Positions 6,940 to 16,703 of a stretch of 64,000 bases of DNA are shown piece after piece. Made by a program: the position numbers and the translations under genes. The notes beneath the pieces are model-generated. The model was not told the origin of the DNA. It saw only the letters and a list, made by a program, of their open reading frames with translations, and did not search any database. The DNA comes from Cellulomonas sp. URHD0024 (GTDB lineage Bacteria > Actinomycetota > Actinomycetes > Actinomycetales > Cellulomonadaceae). The stretch covers positions 63,741-127,740 of the forward strand of contig NZ_KE384505.1 of the NCBI RefSeq assembly GCF_000426185.1, given 5' to 3'. The first letter of the stretch is position 1, and the number at the start of each line of letters is the position of its first letter.

Positions 6940-9681
6940 TCAACGGACGCGCAGCACCTGACCCAGGCGCTCGCGGCGGCGGGTGGAGGACTCGACGGCG
7001 ACCACCGCCAGGACGGTCAGCCCCAGCAGCGCGATCGGCACGACGGCCCACCAGGGCAGGACCACCCCGGGATCGGTCGCCTGCCCGGTGACGAGACGCA
7101 GCGCGAGGGGGGCCACGAGCACGCCGACCAGCATCACGCCGAGCAGCACGCCACCCAGGCCGGCCACGAGGGTCGTCGGCAACAGCTCACCGGCGGCGAC
7201 CCGAGCCGCGTCCCGCCCGCGCAGCCCGAGCACCCTGGCCGACGCGAGCGCGGTGGCGCGCCCGGGAGCGGAGGCGGCGGCTGCCAGGACGACGACGATC
7301 GTCGCGTAGGCGGCGCACATCGCGGCGACCAGGGCGACGAGTGCGAGGAGGCCGCCGGCCAGTGGGTCCGACCGCCGGTCCGCGAGCCACTGGGCGCGGG
7401 ACAGCACGGCGCCCCCGACCGCCGGCGCGGTTGCGCCGGCCACGGCGGACGCCTGCGGGCCGACCGCCCACACGGTGTCCAGACCGACCACCTCCTGCTC
7501 GGCGTCTGCCGGCTCCGAGCCGGTCTCGTCCGCTCGTGCTGCAGCAACGGCCGTCACCACGGCGGCCAGTGCGGCGCGGTCCACGACGACGGTGGGACCG
7601 GCGGGTGTGCCGTCGGGCTGCTGCGCCGGCAGCGCGGGGACCGGTCCGACGGGATCGAGGTCGACCGTCACGTTTCCCCAGGTGAGCGACGGCCGGGTGC
7701 CCAGCAGCTGGTCCGGGACCAGCGCGGGCAGGCGGCCGGCTGTCGTGCGGGTCGTCGCTTCCGCGGACGCGTGCGCGAGCACCGCCAGGGACGGGGCGGA
7801 CCCGAACGGGGTGCGCGCGAGGAGCCTCCCGTACGGCTCCGGGTCGACAGCGAGCACCCGCACGGTCGTGACGTCGTGCACGCCGGAGAGGTGGCTGGGG
7901 GCCCGAACCCTGCCGACGGCGACCGCGTCGACGCCGTCTGCCGCATCCAGCCGGCTCGCGACGTCCTGCAGTGCGGTGTCGGGCAACGTCGTGCGCACCA
8001 CCACGTCGGCACCGACCCTGTCCCACGAGCCGTCAGCCTGACCGGTGCGTGCGGTGCTCGCCAAGGCGGCACACAGCGCGACGAGGGTGCTGACCACGAC
8101 GAGCGCCACGAACGGCAGCACGGCGACCGTGGAACCGGCCCGCGCCACGGCGAGCAGCGGCCCGGCCGTGCGGGACCTGCGGGCGACACGCAGCGCACCG
8201 CCCAGCAGCAGGGGCACCGTCCGCCACAGCAGGAGCGCGCCCGCCGCCGCGATGAGCGCCGGCGCGGCCGCGAGCACCAGGTCGGCCGCACCGGACATCG
8301 ACACGGCGCCGCGTCGACGGAGGGCCCCCAGCGCCGCCAGCGCAAGCACGAGCAGCGCGGCCTCGAGCGAGGCGCGCCGCACCGTGCGCACGCGCTGCGC
8401 GAGTCGGCGACGGTGCCGGTCGGTCGGGATGCGACGGGCGTCGCTGCGCGCCGCGGTGATCGTCGCGAACGCGGGTGGCGCGATCACCCCCACGGCCACC
8501 ATGACGACGACCCAGGGCCACGTCGGCGCGCCCGGTGCGGCGACCTGGCCGAGCGTCAGGCCGACCGCGGTGCCCACGCCGACGACCACGGCCGCCTCGG
8601 CACCGGCCGCCCGGGCGATGCCCGGGAGGGACGCGCCGCGCGAGCGCACCGTGCGCAGTGCCGTCGACCGGCGGCGCGCGAGGAGGTCGGCGGCCACCAG
8701 CAGCACCAGCGCGGCGGCACCCGCCAGCCCGGCGAGCACCACGGTCGCCTGCGACCACGTCGCCGACACGCGTGCCCGCGCCTGGTCGAGCACGAGGTCG
8801 AGCCCGGACGTCACGCTCGGTTCGGGCAACGGCGCTCGCAGCAGGTCCGGTGAGGCCTCCAGGGAGGCGATCCGCTTCACCAGAGCGCCGGAGCCGGCGT
8901 AGTCCAACGCCTGCGGGTCGACCGGGAACCGGAACGTGCGCGTCACGCCGTCAGGCTCCAGCGCGGCGCGGGCGGCCGGGAGCGAGGCCGCGGACAGCAG
9001 CCCGCCCACGACCGTCGTCGCCGAGTCGCGCGGCCCCACCACGCGCGGCCGCAGGATCTCGGGCTGCGCCGACCACACGTCGTTGCCGGGGTTCTTGGGC
9101 TCGAAGACGCCGGTGACCAGCACCGGCACGGCCGTGTGGTCGGGCTTCATGGCCTTGAAGGTGTCGCCCGCGCTCACGCCGAGGACCCCAGCCACCGCGT
9201 CGGACAACGCGAGCTGCACGGCCCCGTCGGGGCCGGGGCGGTCGGGCGCGCCCCCGGACAGCCAGCGAACCGCGGGGTCCTGCCCGGCCCACAGGTACGT
9301 CATCCACAGCACGCCCCCGGTCGGCATCCCGGGTGTGCTCAGGGTGAGGTCGGTGCTGGTGGCGGCGGCCACGGGGGGCCCGAGGACGGGTTGCAGCAAG
9401 GCCGGCAGGGCGCGGTCGATCGCGCGCGCCGCACCGTCGACGCCCGACCGGGTCTCCGGCGCCCCGGCGGTCGCGTCCGACGCGCCGGGTCCGTACGTGC
9501 TGGTGACCACGAACTCGGCGGGTGGATCGGCCTGCGCGACCGCCGCACGGACGGCGGTGTCGGCGCGGTCGCTCAGCAGGCGGGGCACCGCGTCGGTGAG
9601 GCCCACCGTGAGCGCCACGACGACGAGGGTGACGACCAGTGGCCACAGATCGGCGCGGGCCCGCCGCCAGGCGGTTCTCAT
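6940..9681 (-). CDS. FtsX-like ABC transporter permease (second permease of exporter)
   Basis: A 913-residue membrane protein with an N-terminal anchor (residues ~15-35: LWPLVVTLVVVALTVGL), a large extracytoplasmic domain, then two FtsX-type blocks. One lies around residues 300-550 (ATVVLAGLAGAAALVLLVAADLLA and following) and one at the C-terminus (LLALVALVAAMCAAYATIVVVL to the end). It belongs to the MacB/LolC-like class that moves molecules out of the membrane instead of importing them. It is the last gene of a four-gene minus-strand operon: its start overlaps the preceding permease by 4 nt. The cargo is unknown. Confidence 0.85.
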   Translation of the reverse strand: MRTAWRRARADLWPLVVTLVVVALTVGLTDAVPRLLSDRADTAVRAAVAQADPPAEFVVTSTYGPGASDATAGAPETRSGVDGAARAIDRALPALLQPVLGPPVAAATSTDLTLSTPGMPTGGVLWMTYLWAGQDPAVRWLSGGAPDRPGPDGAVQLALSDAVAGVLGVSAGDTFKAMKPDHTAVPVLVTGVFEPKNPGNDVWSAQPEILRPRVVGPRDSATTVVGGLLSAASLPAARAALEPDGVTRTFRFPVDPQALDYAGSGALVKRIASLEASPDLLRAPLPEPSVTSGLDLVLDQARARVSATWSQATVVLAGLAGAAALVLLVAADLLARRRSTALRTVRSRGASLPGIARAAGAEAAVVVGVGTAVGLTLGQVAAPGAPTWPWVVVMVAVGVIAPPAFATITAARSDARRIPTDRHRRRLAQRVRTVRRASLEAALLVLALAALGALRRRGAVSMSGAADLVLAAAPALIAAAGALLLWRTVPLLLGGALRVARRSRTAGPLLAVARAGSTVAVLPFVALVVVSTLVALCAALASTARTGQADGSWDRVGADVVVRTTLPDTALQDVASRLDAADGVDAVAVGRVRAPSHLSGVHDVTTVRVLAVDPEPYGRLLARTPFGSAPSLAVLAHASAEATTRTTAGRLPALVPDQLLGTRPSLTWGNVTVDLDPVGPVPALPAQQPDGTPAGPTVVVDRAALAAVVTAVAAARADETGSEPADAEQEVVGLDTVWAVGPQASAVAGATAPAVGGAVLSRAQWLADRRSDPLAGGLLALVALVAAMCAAYATIVVVLAAAASAPGRATALASARVLGLRGRDAARVAAGELLPTTLVAGLGGVLLGVMLVGVLVAPLALRLVTGQATDPGVVLPWWAVVPIALLGLTVLAVVAVESSTRRRERLGQVLRVR

Positions 9682-12600
9682 GCGCCCGGCTCCATCCGCA
9701 GCCGGGCGATCGTCGCACCGCGCACCGCGCGCGCCGCGAGGGGCACGACGAGCGCGGCACAGCCGGCGAGCAGAACGAGGATCGTCGACACCTGGATTAC
9801 CCAGGGCCAGCGGACGGCGGCGGTCGGCACGGGCGGCAGGCCGCTGACGGAAACCGCCAGCAGAGGGCCGACGGACCAGCAGGCGAGTGCGCCCAGCAAC
9901 CCACCGGCCAGCACCGGGACGCCGATGAGGACGGCCTGCTCGGCGAGCAGCGACCTGAGCACCGAGCGGCGCGGCGCGCCCAGACCGTGCAGGCGGGCCA
10001 CGTCGACCTCACGGGCCTCCAGCGCGGTCGTGGTGTGGAGCGCGGTCCCGACGAGAGTGAGCAGGACCGCGGCGACGACCAGGAGCGCGGCGGCCGCACG
10101 CTGCGCCGCGCGCAGGGGACCGTCCGCGTTCTCGTGCGCCACGGCAGCGCGGTCGCGCACCGAGCCGAGCCCCTGCGCCTCGAGCGTCGCGGCGGCATCG
10201 GAGGGGATGGCGCCCCCGACCCACCACGCGTCCGTCAGGGTGTCCAGGTCGCCCTGGCTGAGCGCCGCGCGGGACAACGTGTCCACGTCGGCCAGCAGGG
10301 CGGGCGCACGTGGTTGTGACGGGATGTAGTCGGTGACGCCGTGGACCACCGCCTGCACCGGGGTCACACCGAGCATCGCCTGGACGCCGTCGCCGACCTT
10401 GAGCCCGAGCTCGTCCGCGAGCTGTTGCGAGACCACCACGGGAACCTCGTCGACGGGGTGGAAGGCGACCGCGACGAGGGTGCCCTCGGACCAGTAGAGC
10501 CCCGGCAAGAAGGCGGTGCCGTCGAGCGTCAGCCGCACGCCGTCGGGCGCGTCCGCAGCCGTGATGCGGTTGAGCGAGGCGACGACGTAGTCGCTGGTCG
10601 GTGCGTGCGCCGCGGACCACGTGCCCCCGGCGGGCAGGGTCGCGTCGCGCAGCACGACGTCGATGTCGAACCCGGCGGCGCTCTCCTGATCGGGGTCGGC
10701 GACGTCACCCACCGCCGTGAGCTGGGCGTCGAGGGCCACCAGCCGGACGTCCGCCGGGACGGCGACGGAAAGCTCGTGGGGAGCGCCGTCGAGCGCCACG
10801 ACTCCTGCGGGCAGCGCGGCGCGCGCACCGTCACGGTCCTGCACGACGAGGTTCAGGGCGGCGGTGATCACCAGCGAGTCCTGGACGTGACCCGTCACGA
10901 CGAGTGCGGCGTTCGTGCCGGCCAGGACCACCCCTCCGACAGCCCCGGTCGGCGCCAGACCCGACGTCGCGTCAGCCCAGCCGCCGGACGGTAGGCGGCC
11001 ACGCAGCAGCGCGTCGGCCTCCCGCGTGTCGACCGCGACGAGGTGCACGGCCTCGGCGCCACGCTGCGCTCGCGAGCCGAGCGTGACGGTCCGGCTGGTG
11101 ACGGGACTGACCCGGCCACCCGTGGCCTCGCGCAGCGTGCCGCCCGCGCCCAGCGCGTTCAGCTGTACCGACAGGTCGGTGCCGACGGCGGCCGCGGCCT
11201 GGTCGCGCTGGGACTGCGCCCACGTCGCGGCGAACCCGGCGCCGAACGTCGCGCACGCCGTCGCGAGCACCACCAGGAACGCCGCAGCAGCGCCCTGCGG
11301 TCGACGTGCCACCCCCCACGCCGCGAGCGGCAAGGTCAGCGAGCGGGCGGAGACGGCGCTCGCGTCGGCGCGGCGGGCGAGCAGCGGGAGGGGGCGCAGG
11401 ACGAGCGCCGCCCCGGCGACCAGGCAGAGCACCGGGGCGACGACGAGCACCGGGTCGGCCGTGTCCCCAGCCGCGACCCGGTGGGACCGCAGCTGGAGGT
11501 AGGCGACCGCCGCGAGCGCGAGGAGCAGCAGATCGGCGCCGGAGCGGGCGACCACACCGACCCGGTCCTCACGGGAGCCGCGCGGCATTCCGGTGCGCAG
11601 CCACGGCAGCACGAGCAGGCAGCCGAGGGAGAGGGTGACGGCGGCGATGCTCACGACGAGCGGGAGCAGCTCGCCCTCGGGGAGCCCCGTGGGATCGAGG
11701 CCGACCGCACCCGCGAGCACTCGGTACAGGGCGAGCGCCAGGGCCGTCGCCGGGGCGATCGCCAGGAGGGCGAGGGCACCGGCCTCGGCAGCGGCCTGGC
11801 CGACCAGGCGGCCCCGGCTGGCCCCGCGGGCGACGAGCAGTGCCGCCTCGGCCGCGCGCCGGCCGGCGACCAACCGGGCGGCCAGCACCACGGTGGTCGC
11901 GGCGAGCGCGCAGCCCAGCAGCGCGACCGCGAGCACGCCCGAGTCGGTCACACCTCCCTGGACGCGCGCGGAGTGGAAGCTGTTCGCGAACGGCAGGTCC
12001 ACCACGACGTTCTCGGTGCGGTCGCCCAGGGCACTGTCGAGCTCCTGGCCCAGCGCGTCGAAGCCCTTCCCGGCCCAGGTCAGGTCGGCGGCGCTGGCCC
12101 CCGCCAGGTCGGGCTGTGCGTGCAGGGTGACCCGACGCAGCGGGATCCCGCTCGTCGCGACGGCGCCGGGCGCGACGACGAACGGGCCGTAGGCCGAGAC
12201 GTACCCGCGGTAGTTCGGGCTCACCCCGCTCGCGTGCAGCGGGTCCTCGTCCCATGCGGAGGCCGGTCGCGGCTGGAACGTCCCGACGACGTCGAGCCGG
12301 CCGGTGTTCGGTCCACCTGGTTCGGCGGAGAGCGTGGTCGAGCTGCCGATGTCGAGGCCGAGCGCTCGTGCTGTCGACGTCGGCATGGCGACCTCGCCCG
12401 CGACGGCCGGCCACCGTCCGGACGCGAGCGTCCCGCGCGCATCTTGGTCGTCGAGCTCGGCGAGGTACGCGAGGCGCAGCGGGCCTCCGTCGGGTGGCAG
12501 GTACCGCATGACGGTCGAGACCCACGCGGTCTCGGTCGTCGGGAGGTCGCCGAACGGTGCGGTGAGCAGGGCGGACGCCTTGGCCACCGCTTCGGAGGCG

Positions 12601-12851
12601 TCTCGCGCGGTCGCCGCGACCCGCGCGTTCACGTCGGGGTCGTCGGGGTCCTGCGGGAAGCCCAGCGCGACGTCGACGCCGACGTCGCCCCGGGGCGCAC
12701 CGACCATCGCAAGCTGCAGCGCCCGCTGCGGGGAGGCCGTGGTGAGCAGCACGCACGCCCCGACCAGTGCCGAGCCGGCGATCATGACCGCCAGCACCGC
12801 CGCCAGTACGGCCGCCTGGGCGCGCCCGCGTCGCCACCAGAGCTCACCCAC
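9678..12851 (-). CDS. FtsX-like ABC transporter permease (first, large permease of exporter)
   Basis: A 1057-residue membrane protein. The N-terminal anchor (AQAAVLAAVLAVMIAGSALVGACVLL) is followed by an extracytoplasmic domain. A cluster of membrane segments around residues 305-490 and a second extracytoplasmic domain come next. The C-terminal FtsX domain contains LLVVAAVLLTLVGTALHTTTALEAREVDVARLHGLG, whose EVDVARLHGLG stretch is the usual FtsX coupling region. It overlaps the ATPase gene upstream by 8 nt and the next permease by 4 nt, so the complex is translated as a unit. Confidence 0.85.
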   Translation of the reverse strand: MGELWWRRGRAQAAVLAAVLAVMIAGSALVGACVLLTTASPQRALQLAMVGAPRGDVGVDVALGFPQDPDDPDVNARVAATARDASEAVAKASALLTAPFGDLPTTETAWVSTVMRYLPPDGGPLRLAYLAELDDQDARGTLASGRWPAVAGEVAMPTSTARALGLDIGSSTTLSAEPGGPNTGRLDVVGTFQPRPASAWDEDPLHASGVSPNYRGYVSAYGPFVVAPGAVATSGIPLRRVTLHAQPDLAGASAADLTWAGKGFDALGQELDSALGDRTENVVVDLPFANSFHSARVQGGVTDSGVLAVALLGCALAATTVVLAARLVAGRRAAEAALLVARGASRGRLVGQAAAEAGALALLAIAPATALALALYRVLAGAVGLDPTGLPEGELLPLVVSIAAVTLSLGCLLVLPWLRTGMPRGSREDRVGVVARSGADLLLLALAAVAYLQLRSHRVAAGDTADPVLVVAPVLCLVAGAALVLRPLPLLARRADASAVSARSLTLPLAAWGVARRPQGAAAAFLVVLATACATFGAGFAATWAQSQRDQAAAAVGTDLSVQLNALGAGGTLREATGGRVSPVTSRTVTLGSRAQRGAEAVHLVAVDTREADALLRGRLPSGGWADATSGLAPTGAVGGVVLAGTNAALVVTGHVQDSLVITAALNLVVQDRDGARAALPAGVVALDGAPHELSVAVPADVRLVALDAQLTAVGDVADPDQESAAGFDIDVVLRDATLPAGGTWSAAHAPTSDYVVASLNRITAADAPDGVRLTLDGTAFLPGLYWSEGTLVAVAFHPVDEVPVVVSQQLADELGLKVGDGVQAMLGVTPVQAVVHGVTDYIPSQPRAPALLADVDTLSRAALSQGDLDTLTDAWWVGGAIPSDAAATLEAQGLGSVRDRAAVAHENADGPLRAAQRAAAALLVVAAVLLTLVGTALHTTTALEAREVDVARLHGLGAPRRSVLRSLLAEQAVLIGVPVLAGGLLGALACWSVGPLLAVSVSGLPPVPTAAVRWPWVIQVSTILVLLAGCAALVVPLAARAVRGATIARLRMEPGA

Positions 12852-13593
12852 GCTCGGCAGCCCCGACCAGCCGACCGTCGACCAGGCGCACCGCGCGGTC
12901 CGCGAGCGCGATCATCACGGGGTCGTGCGTGGCGACCAGCGCCGTCATGCCCTCGGCCTCGACGACGCCGCGGATCAGGGCCATCACGGACAGTCCGGTC
13001 TCGCTGTCGAGCTGCCCGGTCGGCTCGTCGGCGACCAGCAGCCGGGGCGAGCCGGCCAGCGCCCGCGCGATCGCGACCCTCTGCTGCTGACCACCGGAGA
13101 GCTCGTCGGGCCGCTGCAGCGCGTGATCGGCCAGCCCGACGAGCCCGAGGAGCATCTCGACGCGGCGCTCGCGCTCGGCTACGGGCGTCTCGCGCAGCCG
13201 CATCGGGACGCCGACGTTCTCCGCCGCCGTCAGCACCGGGATCAGGCCGAACGTCTGGAAGACGAAGGCGACCCGGTCGCGGCGCAGCTGGGCCTGACCG
13301 TCGTCGTTCAGCGCGCCCACGTCGATGTCGTCGACGAGCACGCTGCCCTCGTCGGGACGGTCGAGGCCGCCGACGATGTTCAGCAGCGTCGTCTTGCCCG
13401 ACCCGGAACGCCCGACGAGGGCCACGAGCTCGCCCGGCGCCAGGTCGAGGTCGACGCCACGCAGAGCGTGCACCGCCGACCGGCCGCTCCCGAAGGTCCG
13501 GTGCACATCCCGGACCCGCACCGCCGCGCCGGGCTCCGCGCTGGTCGACACGCTCACCGCGGCGCCCACCGCGGCGTGCTCCGAGGCGCTCAC
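12844..13593 (-). CDS. ABC transporter ATP-binding protein, LolD/MacB class
   Basis: A 249-residue ATPase that powers the neighbouring FtsX permeases. Walker A GRSGSGKTT is at residues 61-69, the Q-loop at Q113, the signature LSGGQQ at 165-170, Walker B LLVADEP at 185-191 and the H-loop at H223. The start is the GTG at 13593, chosen because it overlaps the upstream ATPase stop as GTGA; a longer open frame in the upstream sequence is a shadow. Two ATPases plus two permeases suggest a heteromeric exporter. Confidence 0.93.
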   Translation of the reverse strand: MSASEHAAVGAAVSVSTSAEPGAAVRVRDVHRTFGSGRSAVHALRGVDLDLAPGELVALVGRSGSGKTTLLNIVGGLDRPDEGSVLVDDIDVGALNDDGQAQLRRDRVAFVFQTFGLIPVLTAAENVGVPMRLRETPVAERERRVEMLLGLVGLADHALQRPDELSGGQQQRVAIARALAGSPRLLVADEPTGQLDSETGLSVMALIRGVVEAEGMTALVATHDPVMIALADRAVRLVDGRLVGAAERG

Positions 13594-14498
13594 CGCGCGC
13601 TGCCGTCGGGCCAGACGGCCAGGTGGTCGGCCTCGAGGGCCAGCCGGACGCGTCGGGTCATCGCGAGCGCCTCGCGGTACTCCCGCGGCACCTGCACGCG
13701 GCCCGCCCGGTCCATCACCGCGTACTCCTCGTGCGTGACGTCCCCCCCGGCGTCCCGACGGAGCACCTCGCTGCTCGTGCGCCCGTCGCGGATCGCGACC
13801 GTGCGCTCGACCAGCCCGCTGACGGCCGGGTCGTGCGTGACGACGACGACGGTGGTTCCGGACTCCCGGTTCGCGGTCTGCAGCGCGTCGAACACCTCCC
13901 GCGCGGTGGTGGTGTCCAGCTCGCCCGTCGGCTCGTCGGCCAGCAGCAGCTGCGGGTCGTTGGCCAGTGCCGTCGCGATGGCGACGCGCTGCTGCTCGCC
14001 GCCCGACATCTCCCGCGGCCGTCGGTCGGCCACGTGCCCGACGCTGACGAGGTCGAGCAGCTCGTCCACCCGTGCCGCACGGTGCCGCCGGGACGCGGTC
14101 ATCGGCAGTGCGACGTTCTGCCGCGCCGTCAGGTACGGCAGCAGGTTGCGGGAGGTCTGCTGCCACACGAACCCGACCATCTGCCGGCGGTAGGCGAGCC
14201 GGTCCCGCGCCTGCATCGCCATGAGGTCCCAGCGACCCACGCGCACGCGGCCCGCCGTCGGCGCGTCCATCCCGGACAGCACCGAGAGCAGCGTCGACTT
14301 GCCCGAACCGCTGGCCCCGACGACCGCGACCATCTCGCCCTCGTCGACGAGCAGGTCCAGACCTTGGAGGGCCTGCACCTCGACACTGCCCGACTGGAAG
14401 ATCCGCACGAGGTTGTCGCAGACGACGAGCGCGTCGTGACCGAACTGCGCGGCAGGCTTGGCGTCTCCGCGCAAGGCCTCGAGCGTGCTCTCGGACAC
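13590..14498 (-). CDS. ABC transporter ATP-binding protein with C-terminal extension
   Basis: First gene of the exporter operon, 302 residues. Walker A GASGSGKST starts at residue 61, SGGEQ at 165-169, Walker B LLLADEP at 184-190 and H-loop H222. It differs from its partner in carrying about 60 extra residues after the nucleotide-binding domain (from about residue 240: RTSSEVLRRDAGG...DRAGRVQVPREY), which resembles an SpoVT/AbrB-like or regulatory tail. That reading is tentative. The partner ATPase starts within its stop codon. Upstream is a 151-nt divergent region shared with the membrane protein gene at 14650. Confidence 0.92.
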   Translation of the reverse strand: MSESTLEALRGDAKPAAQFGHDALVVCDNLVRIFQSGSVEVQALQGLDLLVDEGEMVAVVGASGSGKSTLLSVLSGMDAPTAGRVRVGRWDLMAMQARDRLAYRRQMVGFVWQQTSRNLLPYLTARQNVALPMTASRRHRAARVDELLDLVSVGHVADRRPREMSGGEQQRVAIATALANDPQLLLADEPTGELDTTTAREVFDALQTANRESGTTVVVVTHDPAVSGLVERTVAIRDGRTSSEVLRRDAGGDVTHEEYAVMDRAGRVQVPREYREALAMTRRVRLALEADHLAVWPDGSAR

Positions 14499-14637
14499 GG
14501 GCGGCTCCCATCGTCGGGCGGATGTCCACCCAGAAGGCTAGGCCGATCCGCGCCGATCCGGGGGCGAACAGGCGGTTCGCGGGCGCGCATGCGTTCAGTC
14601 CTTCGTGTCGTCGCGCGACTCCGGGCTGGCGAACCCC

Positions 14638-14643
14638 TACATT
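14638..14643 (+). promoter_or_regulatory. -10-like hexamer TACATT (leaderless)
   Basis: TACATT ends 6 nt before the ATG at 14650, matching the leaderless pattern and supporting this start over the GTG at 14605. Confidence 0.45.
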
Positions 14644-14649
14644 GCGGTC

Positions 14650-15300
14650 ATGGCAGACATCTTGTTGGGCATCCTCGCGATCCTCGCCGGGGGCGTGATG
14701 CTGTTCGCCGGGCAGCTCGTCCTGCGGCTCGTCCTGCCCATCTGGGGCTTCTTCGCCGGCTTCGCCTTCGGGGCCGGCCTCTTTGCCGAGCTCGCGGACG
14801 AGCGGGTGCTCGGCACGTTGCTCGGCTGGGTCTCGGGCCTGGTGGCCGGCCTGGTCCTCGCGGTGCTCGCGTACTTCTTCTACGCGGTGGCCGTGGTCCT
14901 CGCCATGGCGGCCTTCGGCTACGTCATCGGTGCCGGCCTGGTCGTCGCGCTGGGGATCGACTGGAACTGGGTCGCGGTCCTCGTGGGAGTAGGTATCGGC
15001 GTGGTGCTCGGTCTGGTGGCGGTCGTCGGGAACATGCCGATGGTCGTGCTCGCCGTGGCCAGCTCCCTCGCGGGTGCCGTCAGCGTCGTCGGCGGCCTGA
15101 TGCTGCTGGTGGGCAAGCTGAACTCGGACGACTTCACGCAGGGCAGCTTCAGCAGCGCGGTGGACACGAGCTGGCTCTGGTGGCTGCTGCTGGTGGTGCT
15201 GGCCCTGATCGGGATCGTCGCCCAGACCCGGCAGCGGATCGTCATGCGCCGCACGATCAACGAGGCCTGGTCCGCCCGGACGGCTGCTACGACCGCGTGA
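14650..15300 (+). CDS. polytopic membrane protein (DUF4203-like)
   Basis: A 216-residue protein with seven or so hydrophobic segments covering residues 3 to about 195, rich in Gly, Val and Leu, and a short basic cytoplasmic tail (QTRQRIVMRRTINEAW). The spacing of segments and the glycine-rich first helices resemble DUF4203 proteins. No catalytic motif is visible. It is divergent from the exporter operon and convergent with the next gene, so it probably forms its own transcript. Confidence 0.75.
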   Translation: MADILLGILAILAGGVMLFAGQLVLRLVLPIWGFFAGFAFGAGLFAELADERVLGTLLGWVSGLVAGLVLAVLAYFFYAVAVVLAMAAFGYVIGAGLVVALGIDWNWVAVLVGVGIGVVLGLVAVVGNMPMVVLAVASSLAGAVSVVGGLMLLVGKLNSDDFTQGSFSSAVDTSWLWWLLLVVLALIGIVAQTRQRIVMRRTINEAWSARTAATTA

Positions 15301-15303
15301 GCG

Positions 15304-15852
15304 TCATGCGACCGGTGGCGCGGACGGGTTCGTCCACGCCACCGGTCGCAGGAACCACCAGGACGAGATCGCGAGCACGACCGCCGACGCGACCACCGCT
15401 GTGGCCACCGGCCCCAGCCAGGGCACGGGGATGAGGAAGAACACGTCGGTGTCCGCCAGGCTCGTCGGCCACCCGGTCAGGACCCGCAAGAACAGGTAGT
15501 ACGTCAGGTCCCAGACCGTGAACGCGACGAAGAACGCTGCGACCCCGTGCCAGAACCCGCGCCCGGCCAGCACGGCGACCGCGGCGAGCATCAGGAGGGT
15601 CGCGGCTTCCCGGGCGGTCTCGGCGCGAGCCAGAGCCGGGTCGACGAGCAGCGTGTGCCCCGGGTCGACGAACCGGATGACGCCGAGGTCCAGGTAGACG
15701 CGTCGCACGGGTGCGTCGTAGTCCAGCTGCGTGCCCAGCGCCAGGCGCAGGTAGTGGACGACCGCCGCCTCGACGTACCCGAACCCGATCCCGAACGCCA
15801 CGACCGCGCCGTAGCGCAGCCAGCGAACCCGCGACGTGCTGGTCGTCCCCAT
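15304..15852 (-). CDS. conserved membrane protein of unknown function
   Basis: A 182-residue protein with about four membrane segments. It has a recognisable set of conserved-looking stretches: FGYVEAAVVHYLR near the N-terminus, REAATLLML in the middle, and WDLTYYLFLRVLTGWP followed by FFLIPVPWLGPV. I have the impression of a widespread uncharacterised family but cannot name it. The ATG at 15852 has no strong Shine-Dalgarno sequence. It lies 38 nt downstream of the ABC-2 permease gene on the same strand and could be its last cistron. Confidence 0.72.
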   Translation of the reverse strand: MGTTSTSRVRWLRYGAVVAFGIGFGYVEAAVVHYLRLALGTQLDYDAPVRRVYLDLGVIRFVDPGHTLLVDPALARAETAREAATLLMLAAVAVLAGRGFWHGVAAFFVAFTVWDLTYYLFLRVLTGWPTSLADTDVFFLIPVPWLGPVATAVVASAVVLAISSWWFLRPVAWTNPSAPPVA

Positions 15853-15890
15853 CCGCGCATCGTGCCCCACGCGCGCGTGCGGTGCTGCGC

Positions 15891-16703
15891 TCAGGTGATG
15901 TCTCGTCGGAACGTCGTCACGCGACCGATCGCGGCGAGCCCGACGCCGTAGGCGAGCATGACCAGGACGCCCTGCCACGGCTCGAGGAGGGTGCCGACCC
16001 CCGTCTCGGAGTAGAAGCTGCCGCCTGAGATGGCCTCGCCCGCGGCACCCGGGAGGTAGGCAGCGATCCCTGCGCCCCAGTCGGTCAGGGACAGGACGAA
16101 CCGCAGGACGGGTTCGATGAACTGGGTGAAGGCCAGGACGACGACGATCACCGCGACCTGGTTGGTCAGCACCGAGCCGAACCCGACGCCCACCACGGCC
16201 CAGAGCGTGAGCGCGAGAGCGGACAGGGCGATCGTCCGCCAGGTCGAGGCGTCGTCGAGGAAGGTGGGCTTGCCGAGCGCCGTGAGGACGACGGCGCCCG
16301 CGCCGACGGCGGAGAGCGTGCCGACGACCCCGTACACGAGCCCGATGGCGGCGCCCGCGACGAGCTTGGCGGACAGCACCACCGTGCGGCGGGGCTCGGC
16401 GAGCAGGGTCGGCGTGATGGTCTGGTGACGGAACTCGGCCGCGACGGCGAGTGCGCCGATCACCAGCGGGAACACGTAGCCGAACGTCACCGCGATCGTG
16501 TAGACCGCGCGCACCACGGCGTCCGGAGCCAGGGGGACGTCGCTGCCGGTGCCCGACGTGCCGCTGACCCCGCCGTCCTGCGAGATGCTCCAGCCGAGCA
16601 CGGCGGACAGGAACGCCATGTAGAGCACCATCGCGAGCAGCAGGATCCACCAGAGGCGGGTGGTGACGAGCTTGCGGTACTCGGTGACGAGGGCGGCGCG
16701 CAT
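15891..16703 (-). CDS. ABC-2 type transporter permease
   Basis: A 270-residue membrane protein with six predicted segments, starting with the typical N-terminus MRAALVTEYRKLVTTRLWW. Residues 85-105 (GALAVAAEFRHQTITPTLL) match the EFR...T motif common to ABC-2 permeases associated with antibiotic or lipid export. Its start overlaps the stop of the ATPase gene by one base, so the two make one exporter. The family usually has 250-300 residues. Confidence 0.9.
   Translation of the reverse strand: MRAALVTEYRKLVTTRLWWILLLAMVLYMAFLSAVLGWSISQDGGVSGTSGTGSDVPLAPDAVVRAVYTIAVTFGYVFPLVIGALAVAAEFRHQTITPTLLAEPRRTVVLSAKLVAGAAIGLVYGVVGTLSAVGAGAVVLTALGKPTFLDDASTWRTIALSALALTLWAVVGVGFGSVLTNQVAVIVVVLAFTQFIEPVLRFVLSLTDWGAGIAAYLPGAAGEAISGGSFYSETGVGTLLEPWQGVLVMLAYGVGLAAIGRVTTFRRDIT

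Noticed and set aside
11043-15434. A 1463-codon plus-strand open frame opposite the ABC exporter genes
   Set aside because: It is a shadow frame of very GC-rich DNA: its translation is Arg/Gly/His-rich and low in hydrophobic order, and it lies antisense to genes with full ABC motifs.
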